Below are positions 1-5,213 of a DNA stretch of 5,283 bases, piece by piece. Location of the stretch: the NCBI GenBank assembly GCA_030642225.1, contig DAOWOC010000101.1:1-5283 (forward strand), in the 5' to 3' direction. A program made the translations under genes and the position numbers. Position 1 is the stretch's first letter, and each line of letters opens with the position of its first letter. The notes beneath the pieces are model-generated. The model did no database searches, was not told the origin of the DNA, and saw only the letters and a list, made by a program, of their open reading frames with translations. Source of the stretch: Deltaproteobacteria bacterium (lineage in GTDB: Bacteria > Desulfobacterota > DAOWOC01).

Positions 1-204
1 CTTAAAGAAAATGAATACCTTGTTACTCAAAATCTTATTGTAAATTATTTGAGTCCTGTTCAACCCGGCCTGTTGACTGCCAAAGGATCAATTGTTCATC
101 AGGGAAGTAAAACAGTTATTCTTCAGGCAGATATTTATTCTGTAACAGGGAAAAAGGTTGCCCATGCTCAAACCACACATGCCATACGCACCATAAAAAA
201 ATAA
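1..204 (+). CDS. Hotdog-fold PaaI-like thioesterase, C-terminal part only
   Basis: An open frame enters from the left edge in frame 1 and ends at the TAA at 202-204, giving the last 67 residues of a protein whose start lies outside the window. The text fits the second half of a PaaI/YdiI-type hotdog domain: a strand reading NLIVNYLSPVQPG, then LLTAKGSIVHQGSKTV, then a strand with the ADIYSVTGKKVAHAQTTHAI pattern (small residue, D, turn, 'G K x V A x A'), and a short basic tail. Such proteins hydrolyse acyl-CoA thioesters in the cytoplasm. The catalytic Asp/Glu and the first helix would lie upstream, so activity and substrate cannot be judged. It points the same way as amrB but is separated from it by 159 bp that hold a likely promoter, so it is probably a separate transcription unit. 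The family call is fairly good; a specific role is not supportable. Confidence 0.72.
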   Translation, partial: LKENEYLVTQNLIVNYLSPVQPGLLTAKGSIVHQGSKTVILQADIYSVTGKKVAHAQTTHAIRTIKK

Positions 205-304
205 TCTAAAACCTGTTTTTATACTTGAATGAACGCCAAATAAAGGATAATGAAAAAGTAATGTTTTTTATGATTTTCAAATCAATTATACAGATAAAAT
301 TATT

Positions 305-333
305 TTGACGCAATTTTTTTAATATTTTATTAA
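305..333 (+). promoter_or_regulatory. Candidate sigma70-type promoter for amrBA
   Basis: TTGACG at 305-310 resembles a -35 box and is followed after 17 bp by TATTAA at 328-333 as a -10 box. Transcription would begin near 340, leaving a short leader with a strong GGGAG ribosome-binding site at 351-355, 8 nt before the amrB ATG at 364. The region 205-363 is very AT-rich, so chance matches are likely; the near-consensus -35 and ideal spacing are the support. No gene or convincing terminator is visible in the rest of this spacer. Confidence 0.42.
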
Positions 334-363
334 TCAGATTTTTTTTATCAGGGAGATTAAATA

Positions 364-1194
364 ATGTATGATGAAAAAATTCGTGAATCTGTAATAGCCG
401 GTTCATGGTATCCCGGGGATGCAGCAAAATTACGTCAGCAGATACTTGATTATTTTCAAAGGGTTCCTGATTTTAATATTAAAGGCCAACTCATTTCATT
501 GGTCTCTCCACATGCAGGATATATGTATTCCGGCCAGGTTGCTGCCTATGCATATAAACTCCTTTATAAAAACCCATTTAAAACAGTGATTGTGCTTGCT
601 CCAAGTCATCATGTGAGTTTTGAAGGTGTTTCAGTATATGACAGGGGCGGTTACATGACACCTCTTGGCCTTGTCCCTTTGGATGATTCCCTTGTCTCAG
701 CCTTAAAACAAAAGGATGAAAATATTAAATATATCCCTGATGCTCATTTAAGAGAACATTCCCTTGAAATTCAGCTGCCGTTTATACAGGTTGTAATGCC
801 TGAATTTAAACTTGTCCCCCTGATTATGGGGAACCAAAAGCCATCAACATGCGCATGGCTTGCAAATATTCTATGGGAGCTTATCCATGATAAGTCTATA
901 TTGATTGTGGCAAGCTCTGACCTTTCTCATTTTCATTCATATGAAGAGGCCATGCAGCTTGATAATGTGATTTTGGATATGGTAGATTCATTTGATACCA
1001 AAGGTCTGGGGCATAACATCCGTGCAAGGTCTTGTGAGGCATGCGGAGCAGGCCCGGTGATTACTGCCATGCTCCTGGCTGAAAGACTTGGGGCTACTCA
1101 AGGCAGGGTGCTTAAATATGCCAATTCAGGTGATGTTACAGGTGACCTGGGCAGGGTGGTTGGTTATATGGCCGCTGCCTTTTTTCAACCGTAA
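364..1194 (+). CDS. amrB: AmmeMemoRadiSam system protein B (Memo/MEMO1 family)
   Basis: A 276-residue cytoplasmic protein of the Memo family, which shares its fold with class III extradiol dioxygenases (LigB-like). Family signatures appear in order: GSWYPGD (residues 13-19), SPHAGYMYSGQVA (48-60), VIVLAPSHH (75-83), LREHSLEIQLPF (129-140), VASSDLSHFHSYEEA (182-196), SCEACGAGP (223-231) and SGDVTGDLGRVVGY (255-268). By alignment from memory with human MEMO1, H50, H82 and C227 occupy the positions of its metal ligands His49, His81 and Cys244, so the metal site looks intact. Length is normal for the family. The ATG at 364 has GGGAG 8 nt upstream. The next gene, amrA, starts 61 bp downstream and is likely co-transcribed. 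The family co-occurs with AMMECR1 and a radical SAM protein in a conserved trio, but the reaction is not established to my knowledge. The last three residues (FQP) and the stop codon come from an intergenic repeat that begins inside the gene end. Confidence 0.95.
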   Translation: MYDEKIRESVIAGSWYPGDAAKLRQQILDYFQRVPDFNIKGQLISLVSPHAGYMYSGQVAAYAYKLLYKNPFKTVIVLAPSHHVSFEGVSVYDRGGYMTPLGLVPLDDSLVSALKQKDENIKYIPDAHLREHSLEIQLPFIQVVMPEFKLVPLIMGNQKPSTCAWLANILWELIHDKSILIVASSDLSHFHSYEEAMQLDNVILDMVDSFDTKGLGHNIRARSCEACGAGPVITAMLLAERLGATQGRVLKYANSGDVTGDLGRVVGYMAAAFFQP

Positions 1195-1225
1195 ACCGTA
1201 AACTGTTTTTCAACCGTAAACAGTT
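1180..1225 (+). repeat. CCGTAAA heptamer repeat with hairpin, between amrB and amrA
   Basis: The heptamer CCGTAAA occurs in tandem at 1189-1195 and 1196-1202 and again at 1214-1220. A 16-bp direct repeat, TTTTTCAACCGTAAAC, starts at 1181 and at 1206. AACTGTTT (1201-1208) and AAACAGTT (1218-1225) form an 8-bp stem with a 9-nt loop. The first copy overlaps the end of amrB, and the TAA stop at 1192-1194 lies inside a heptamer. Positions 1180-1198 are identical over 19 bp to 5249-5267 in the repeat cluster at the right end of the window, so this is a dispersed family. The hairpin is not followed by a T run, so it is not a clear terminator; it might affect amrB mRNA stability or read-through into amrA. 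Confidence 0.8.
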
Positions 1226-1255
1226 ACAAATATTATTTTAAAGGTTGGTGTAAAG

Positions 1256-1792
1256 ATGGGACTTACAGAAGATGAAAAAAGACTTTTGCGCAGGATTGCA
1301 CTTGAATCTATTAAATCTCATTTTGGATATGATGAGACATGGGATAAATCATCTCTTACCCCTGTGCTGAAAGAATCACGCGGCGCTTTTGTAACACTGC
1401 ATAAGGATGGAAGATTAAGGGGATGTATCGGCCATATAACGGCTCATGGTCCACTTGCCGTAACCATTGAAATGATGGCAAAGGCAGCTGCCTTTGAGGA
1501 TCCAAGGTTCCCGCCACTTTCAGCTGATGATCTAAATACCATTGATCTGGAAATTTCAGTGCTGACGCCCTTAAAGCTTATTAAATCGATTGATGAGATC
1601 AAGGTGGGTATCCATGGCCTTTACATGAAGCGCGGTGATTATTCAGGCATTCTTTTACCCCAGGTTGCCACTGAGTATGGATGGGACAGGGAAACCTTTC
1701 TTGAACAGACATGTCTTAAGGCCGGCATGCCAAAAGATGCGTGGAAAGACAAAGCAACTGATATATATATTTATTCTGCTGAGATATTTTAG
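1256..1792 (+). CDS. amrA: AmmeMemoRadiSam system protein A (AMMECR1 domain)
   Basis: A 178-residue cytoplasmic protein made of a single AMMECR1 domain. The hallmark LRGCIG motif is at residues 54-59 within GAFVTLHKDGRLRGCIGHI, followed by AAAFEDPRFPPLS (77-89), a strand with IDLEISVLTPL (96-106), and the C-terminal block GILLPQVATEYGWD (131-144) with FLEQTCLKAGMP (148-159) and a Trp at 163. All are expected positions for the family, and length is normal for stand-alone prokaryotic AMMECR1 proteins. The invariant cysteine (C57) suggests an active or modification site, but the biochemical role is unknown to me. The ATG at 1256 has only a weak GG-rich ribosome site upstream (1241-1250), weaker than that of amrB, which fits translation from a shared transcript. 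It ends 13 bp short of the stop codon of the convergent hypB gene. No AmrS (radical SAM) gene accompanies it here. Confidence 0.95.
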   Translation: MGLTEDEKRLLRRIALESIKSHFGYDETWDKSSLTPVLKESRGAFVTLHKDGRLRGCIGHITAHGPLAVTIEMMAKAAAFEDPRFPPLSADDLNTIDLEISVLTPLKLIKSIDEIKVGIHGLYMKRGDYSGILLPQVATEYGWDRETFLEQTCLKAGMPKDAWKDKATDIYIYSAEIF

Positions 1793-1806
1793 TATTTATA
1801 ATATCT
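1782..1806. other. AT-rich inverted repeat across the convergent gene ends
   Basis: AGATATT (1782-1788) and AATATCT (1800-1806) can pair into a 7-bp stem with an 11-nt loop. It spans the amrA stop codon and touches the hypB stop codon, a position where a bidirectional terminator would sit. The stem has one G-C pair and neither strand has a following T tract, so its terminator strength is doubtful. Confidence 0.25.
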
Positions 1807-2474
1807 TAGTCTGTAAATTTATTTTCAACCATTGTGCAAAGCCATTCAATCCAGTCATCAAATCCAAGTCCTTTGCTTGCTGATATCTCAAAAACAGGCA
1901 TTTCAGGATGGACTGCGTGGATATTGTCAATTGCCTTGTCCTTATCAAAATCAAGATAAGGCAAAAGATCGATTTTATTTAAGAGTGCGAAATCACATAC
2001 CCTGAACATAAGGGGATATTTAAGTGGTTTGTCCTCACCTTCTGTCACGCTCAATACCACCCCCCGCATATCCTCTCCAATGTCGAATTCTGCGGGACAA
2101 ACCAGATTGCCGATATTTTCAATAATTAAAAGTTTTATAGAATCAAGATCAAGATCATCAGCCGCTTTTCGAATTACATGAGCAGCAAGGTGACATTCAC
2201 CACCAAAATTGTCCGTGTTGATTTGTACAACGGGCGTGCTGGTTTTTAAGAGCCGTTCAGCGTCATTGGTAGTGCATATATCACCAACAATAACTGCCGC
2301 AGGTATCTTATTATTAATCCTGACCAGGGTTTTTTCAAGTGTGGCGGTCTTTCCGGAGCCAGGTGAACTCATGAGATTTAATACGAAGACGCCTTTTGCA
2401 GAGAAAAATTTGCGGTTTTCTTCAGCAATACTATTATTTACATCTAAAATGTCTCTTACAACCTTGATCTCCAT
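1806..2474 (-). CDS. hypB: Hydrogenase nickel-incorporation GTPase HypB
   Basis: A 222-residue SIMIBI-class G3E-type GTPase that, with HypA, delivers nickel to the [NiFe]-hydrogenase large subunit in the cytoplasm. Visible motifs: Walker A SPGSGKT (residues 37-43), VGDICTTNDAERL with D65 (63-75), GGECHLAA (91-98), LLIIENIGNLVCPAEFD (115-131) and the guanine-specifying NKID (167-170). C94, H95 and C126 match the conserved G-domain metal and dimer site of HypB. The N-terminus starts directly with MEIKVVRDILDVN, so the optional CxxCGC high-affinity nickel site and the His-rich storage stretch seen in some HypB proteins are absent; this is the short form. An AAGGAG ribosome site (2481-2486 on the minus strand) lies 6 nt before the ATG. 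It is 51 bp downstream of hypA and surely in the same operon. HypB-like proteins also include UreG, but the ENIGNLVCP block and the HypA partner favour HypB. Confidence 0.96.
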   Translation of the reverse strand: MEIKVVRDILDVNNSIAEENRKFFSAKGVFVLNLMSSPGSGKTATLEKTLVRINNKIPAAVIVGDICTTNDAERLLKTSTPVVQINTDNFGGECHLAAHVIRKAADDLDLDSIKLLIIENIGNLVCPAEFDIGEDMRGVVLSVTEGEDKPLKYPLMFRVCDFALLNKIDLLPYLDFDKDKAIDNIHAVHPEMPVFEISASKGLGFDDWIEWLCTMVENKFTD

Positions 2475-2525
2475 TTTTTACTCCTTTTGCATATTATCCC
2501 ATGATTATTGAGAATTTATATATTT

Positions 2526-2876
2526 TTATGGTTGAGATACCTCAATTGAAACTACAAGCAATTCCCTGCCCGAAAGAAATTCAATATTGCTGCTTTTACA
2601 ATTTTTACATGTAAATGGCGGTTTGATGATTGTTGATTCTTTATTACAGTCATTACAGAAAAGAATTAGAGGCGGTTCCTCTATATTCAATATTGCCCCA
2701 TTAAAAGGCGTGTCACGGCTGATAATATCAAAACAGAATTTGAGGCTTTTGGGCACAACTGCTGTCAGCTTGCCGATTTTAAGGTTGATCGTCTCGACCT
2801 TTACCCCTGTCTGGTCACTGGGTATGGAATCAATTACAATATCCTTTATATGTAAGGCTATGCTCATCTCATGCAT
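2526..2876 (-). CDS. hypA: Hydrogenase maturation nickel metallochaperone HypA
   Basis: A 116-residue protein that binds nickel and works with HypB in [NiFe]-hydrogenase maturation (and in some bacteria urease). It begins MHEMSIALHI: the N-terminal amine with H2 and E3 form the known nickel site, which requires the chain to start exactly here at the ATG at 2874-2876. The frame can be extended upstream to a TTG at 2936, but that would add 20 residues before the conserved MHE and bury the nickel site. The zinc site is complete: C74 and C77 (FCNDC), C90 and C93 (CKNC). The mid-region INLKIGKLTAVVP and the PPLILFCNDC stretch are family-typical, as is the length. An AAGGA element lies 14 nt upstream of the ATG, a long but tolerable spacing. 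It is the first gene of the hypA-hypB operon and is divergent from the DUF89 gene. Confidence 0.96.
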   Translation of the reverse strand: MHEMSIALHIKDIVIDSIPSDQTGVKVETINLKIGKLTAVVPKSLKFCFDIISRDTPFNGAILNIEEPPLILFCNDCNKESTIIKPPFTCKNCKSSNIEFLSGRELLVVSIEVSQP

Positions 2877-2900
2877 TTTAACAAAGTGTGTCCTTATGAA

Positions 2901-2928
2901 ATTATAGCGTTTATTAGACTTGACAAAA
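2901..2928 (-). promoter_or_regulatory. Candidate promoter for hypAB
   Basis: On the minus strand a perfect TATAAT lies at 2901-2906, with TTTTGT at 2923-2928 as a weak -35 match 16 bp away. A better -35 sequence, TTGTCA at 2921-2926, is only 14 bp away. Transcription would start near 2894, leaving a very short leader of about 18 nt; the AAGGA ribosome site (2891-2895) would then sit right at the 5' end, which weakens the call. Confidence 0.35.
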
Positions 2929-2947
2929 TATGACAAGACAGTATTTT
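2920..2947 (+). promoter_or_regulatory. Candidate promoter for DUF89-purH
   Basis: A consensus -35 TTGACA (2920-2925) is followed after 16 bp by TATTTT (2942-2947). Transcription would start near 2954, inside the palindrome at 2952-2967. A separate TATAAT at 2973-2978 is an alternative -10, but I see no good -35 at the proper distance from it. The -35 lies in a 10-bp-spaced direct repeat, TGACAA at 2921 and 2931. Confidence 0.4.
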
Positions 2948-2951
2948 TGGA

Positions 2952-2967
2952 TTATTGGCCCCAATAA
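2952..2967. promoter_or_regulatory. Palindromic operator candidate in the hypA/DUF89 divergent region
   Basis: TTATTGG and CCAATAA flank a CC centre, giving seven perfectly paired positions per arm. A 2-nt centre is too tight for an RNA hairpin of full length, so a dimeric DNA-binding protein site is the more natural reading. It overlaps the predicted transcription start of the DUF89 gene and lies about 75 bp upstream of the hypA start. It does not match the NikR-type or FNR-type site as I recall them. The regulator is unknown. Confidence 0.4.
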
Positions 2968-3009
2968 CTTTATATAATAGCAGAATTTTTTTCAGGTGTT
3001 TAATTAAAA

Positions 3010-3876
3010 ATGAAGACTGAACTTGATTGTATACCTTGTTTTTTCAGCCAGGTTTTAAAGACAATGAGAATGGCGGGTGCGGATGAAGCAGCTCAGCAGC
3101 AGGCTTTTTTGGAGCTGGCCGGGATGATTCCCGGCATGGAGATGCAGAAGTCACCGCCGTGGAACAGCAGACAGGTCTATGCCCTTATAAATCGTCTTTG
3201 TAAATGCGATGATCCATTTTATGATATAAAAAAAGAGAGCAATCAATTGGCGTTGGACCTTTATCCCGGGCTTAAAAAAATAGTTGATGAGTCTGAAAAT
3301 CCATTGGTCACTGCGTTAAAATTTTCTATTGCAGGAAATATTATTGATTATGGCGCTCTTGCTGATTTTGACGTAAAAAAGACCCTTGGGGAATCTTTAA
3401 ATAAACCTTTTGGTATCTGGCATTTTAAAAAATTTTATAATGCGCTTGAACATGCTGAAAATATTATCTATCTTGGTGATAATGCGGGTGAGATTGTCTT
3501 TGATCGCCTTTTGATAGAGACTATTGCGAAAAGGGTTACCTTTGTCGTAAGGGGTGGCCCGATAATTAATGATGTGCTTATGGAAGATGCAAAAATGGTC
3601 GGGATCACTGATTTGGCAGATGTTGTGTCAAACAGCGTTGCAGTGCCGGGGACAATTGTACAGGAATGGCCAGAGGAGTTGAGGAAAAAATTTTATAATG
3701 CTGACCTTATTATAAGTAAGGGTCAGGGAAATTTTGAAAGCTTGTCTGAGACTGACGGTAATATATTTTTTCTCTTTATGATTAAATGTGATATGGTCGC
3801 CAGGCATGGGGGGCAGGTCTTCAGGACGAATGAAAAGTTAAGGGTAGGGGACTTTATCCTGGGCAGCAGACAATAA
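3010..3876 (+). CDS. DUF89 family protein (damage-control phosphatase / ARMT1-like)
   Basis: A 288-residue protein of the DUF89 family, metal-dependent phosphatases thought to remove damaged or surplus phosphometabolites. Diagnostic blocks: CIPC (residues 7-10) near the N-terminus, as in the prokaryotic subgroup; DDPFYDIKKESNQLAL (67-82); AGNIIDYG (108-115); IYLGDNAGEIVFDRLLIE (153-170), where D157 and N158 are likely metal ligands; VVRGGPIINDVLMEDA (179-194), with D188 or D193 as the third ligand; and LIISKGQGNFESLSE (233-247). Length is normal and no key block is missing. The cysteine pair C7/C10, with C64 and C66 (LCKC), might form a metal or redox site. The ATG at 3010 has AGGTG 11 nt upstream. 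The PurH-like gene follows after 37 bp, with no terminator between, so they are likely co-transcribed. The substrate cannot be deduced; the neighbour hints at a phosphoribosyl compound, which is speculation. The family call is strong. Confidence 0.9.
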   Translation: MKTELDCIPCFFSQVLKTMRMAGADEAAQQQAFLELAGMIPGMEMQKSPPWNSRQVYALINRLCKCDDPFYDIKKESNQLALDLYPGLKKIVDESENPLVTALKFSIAGNIIDYGALADFDVKKTLGESLNKPFGIWHFKKFYNALEHAENIIYLGDNAGEIVFDRLLIETIAKRVTFVVRGGPIINDVLMEDAKMVGITDLADVVSNSVAVPGTIVQEWPEELRKKFYNADLIISKGQGNFESLSETDGNIFFLFMIKCDMVARHGGQVFRTNEKLRVGDFILGSRQ

Positions 3877-3900
3877 TAATTTTAAAAAATAATAATATAT

Positions 3901-3904
3901 GGAG
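3901..3904 (+). promoter_or_regulatory. Ribosome-binding site that sets the PurH-like start
   Basis: GGAG at 3901-3904 stands 9 nt before the ATG at 3914. An in-frame ATG at 3899 has only A/T sequence upstream, and the GGAG lies just inside the extension it would give. The downstream ATG is therefore the better start and gives a protein beginning MDDLKKAYRT. Confidence 0.6.
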
Positions 3905-3913
3905 CCGCTGGAT

Positions 3914-5206
3914 ATGGATGATTTAAAAAAGGCTTATCGCACTGTTATGGATGATCATTTTCCTTTGGAGATAACAATTTCATTTGGGGATCAGAAATTG
4001 GTTTATCGGAAAAGGACATGGAAAATTGTTGATAAATCAAAAGGAGAGGTGATTGAAAAGGGGTTGAGATATGGAGAAAATCCTGGCCAGGAGGCAGCCA
4101 TGTATCAACTTGTAAATGGCAATCTGATACTTGGGGATTGCAGGTTTATTGATCCTGGCAACGGCCTGGTCAGCGCCATTACAGAAGATGATATGCTCCA
4201 GGCTGGAAAACATCCGGGCAAGACCAATATGACCGACCTGGACAATGGTCTTAACATTATAAAATTTTTAGATAAAAAGCCGTGTGCCGTTATACTTAAA
4301 CATAATAATCCCTGTGGTGCGGCCACAGGGATTTCCATTGATGATGCATATAACAAGGCTGATATGGCAGACAGGATTGCGGCCTTTGGCGGATGCCTTG
4401 TTGCCAATCGTCCGGTGAATCGCATTACAGCCGAAATGGTTAGCCGGAATTATCTTGAGGTTGTAGCTGCCCCGGATTTTGAGGAAGGTGCACTTGAGAT
4501 ACTTAAAAAAAGAGCCAACCTGCGTATTGTCCGCATATCAAGGATTGAAAGGCTTTCGGAATATTGCAATAAGCGGTTTGTTGATTTTAAATCTCTTATT
4601 GATGGAGGTCTGATCGTTCAGCAGTCACCTGTAAACAGGATACTTGATATTAATGATTTTCAGCCGGCCACAGCAGAAAATAATGGGAAAAAATATCAGT
4701 GTGAGCGCGAGCCTGATACAAAAGAATTAGATGATATGCTCTTTGGGTGGTCTATTGAACAGGGCGTTACATCTAATTCAGTCATATATGTGAAGGATGG
4801 TGTAACTGTCGGGATTGGTACAGGTGAACAAGACAGAGTGGGTGTTGCCGAGATTGCTGTGCAAAAGGCTTATACAAAATATATGGACGCCTTATGTTTT
4901 AATGAGTATGGTATCGCTTACAAGGAACTGGAATTACAGATTGCAAATGGCGAAAAGCATAAGGGACTTCTTGAGGCATTGCAGGAGCAGACTAAAAAGG
5001 AAAAAGCCGGATTAACCGGTTCGGCAATGATTTCAGATGCTTTTTTCCCGTTCAGGGATGGAGTGGATGTTGGTATCAGTCAGGGGGTGATATCAATTGT
5101 TCAGCCTGGCGGTTCGATGAGGGATTATGAGATTATAGAGGCCTGCAATACCGCTGTCCCAAAGGTGGCAATGCTCTTTACAGGACAGCGGGCATTCAGA
5201 CATTAA
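3914..5206 (+). CDS. purH: AICAR transformylase, PurH-like, lacking the IMP cyclohydrolase domain
   Basis: A 430-residue protein matching the formyltransferase half of PurH, which converts AICAR to FAICAR with 10-formyl-tetrahydrofolate, the ninth purine step. Motifs: LRYGENPGQ (residues 51-59; usually ...NPHQ), VILKHNNPCGAATG (126-139) with the catalytic Lys-His pair K129/H130, DRIAAFGGCLVANRPV (153-168), TSNSVIYVKDGVTVGIGTG (286-304), ISDAFFPFRDGVD (373-385), VQPGGSMRDYEIIEA (396-410) and the PurH terminus LFTGQRAFRH. The MGS-like cyclohydrolase domain (about 200 residues at the front of normal PurH) is absent; instead some 50 residues with a YRKRTWKI segment precede the first motif. IMP cyclisation must be done elsewhere, or the protein has a different job. 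Automatic pipelines may call it IMP cyclohydrolase, which the domain content does not support. The purH symbol is given by domain homology only. It is likely co-transcribed with the DUF89 gene. If the ATG at 3899 is used it gains five residues. Confidence 0.87.
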   Translation: MDDLKKAYRTVMDDHFPLEITISFGDQKLVYRKRTWKIVDKSKGEVIEKGLRYGENPGQEAAMYQLVNGNLILGDCRFIDPGNGLVSAITEDDMLQAGKHPGKTNMTDLDNGLNIIKFLDKKPCAVILKHNNPCGAATGISIDDAYNKADMADRIAAFGGCLVANRPVNRITAEMVSRNYLEVVAAPDFEEGALEILKKRANLRIVRISRIERLSEYCNKRFVDFKSLIDGGLIVQQSPVNRILDINDFQPATAENNGKKYQCEREPDTKELDDMLFGWSIEQGVTSNSVIYVKDGVTVGIGTGEQDRVGVAEIAVQKAYTKYMDALCFNEYGIAYKELELQIANGEKHKGLLEALQEQTKKEKAGLTGSAMISDAFFPFRDGVDVGISQGVISIVQPGGSMRDYEIIEACNTAVPKVAMLFTGQRAFRH

Positions 5207-5213
5207 TAATTAT

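Noticed and set aside
1..204. The upstream partial gene as the missing radical SAM AmrS.
   Set aside because: Its C-terminal 67 residues fit a hotdog thioesterase strand pattern and show none of the cysteine motifs or the C-terminal character expected of a radical SAM protein, although the CxxxCxxC motif itself would be outside the window.
271..284. A TGATTT-TC-AAATCA palindrome upstream of amrB.
   Set aside because: A 6-bp arm in very AT-rich sequence is easily due to chance, with no T run for a terminator and poor placement for an operator.
206..427. A minus-strand open frame of 73 codons across the amrB upstream region.
   Set aside because: It overlaps the amrB start and promoter, has low-complexity Lys/Ile/Asn/Phe-rich content expected from AT-rich DNA, and shows no domain.
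2209..2511. A plus-strand open frame of about 100 codons opposite hypB.
   Set aside because: It lies antisense over a strongly supported gene, has no recognisable domain and no convincing ribosome site; it is a shadow of hypB codon use. The same holds for frames opposite hypA (2587-2907) and opposite the PurH-like gene (4105-4425).
2877..2936. An N-terminal extension of hypA from a TTG codon, adding 20 residues.
   Set aside because: HypA needs the free N-terminus followed by His2 and Glu3 for nickel binding, and MHEMS begins exactly at the internal ATG. The extension also overlaps the candidate promoter.
3899..3913. The ATG at 3899 as the start of the PurH-like gene.
   Set aside because: It has no ribosome site upstream, while the ATG at 3914 has GGAG at a good distance. 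The five extra residues (MEPLD) add no recognised motif. The choice is likely, not proven.
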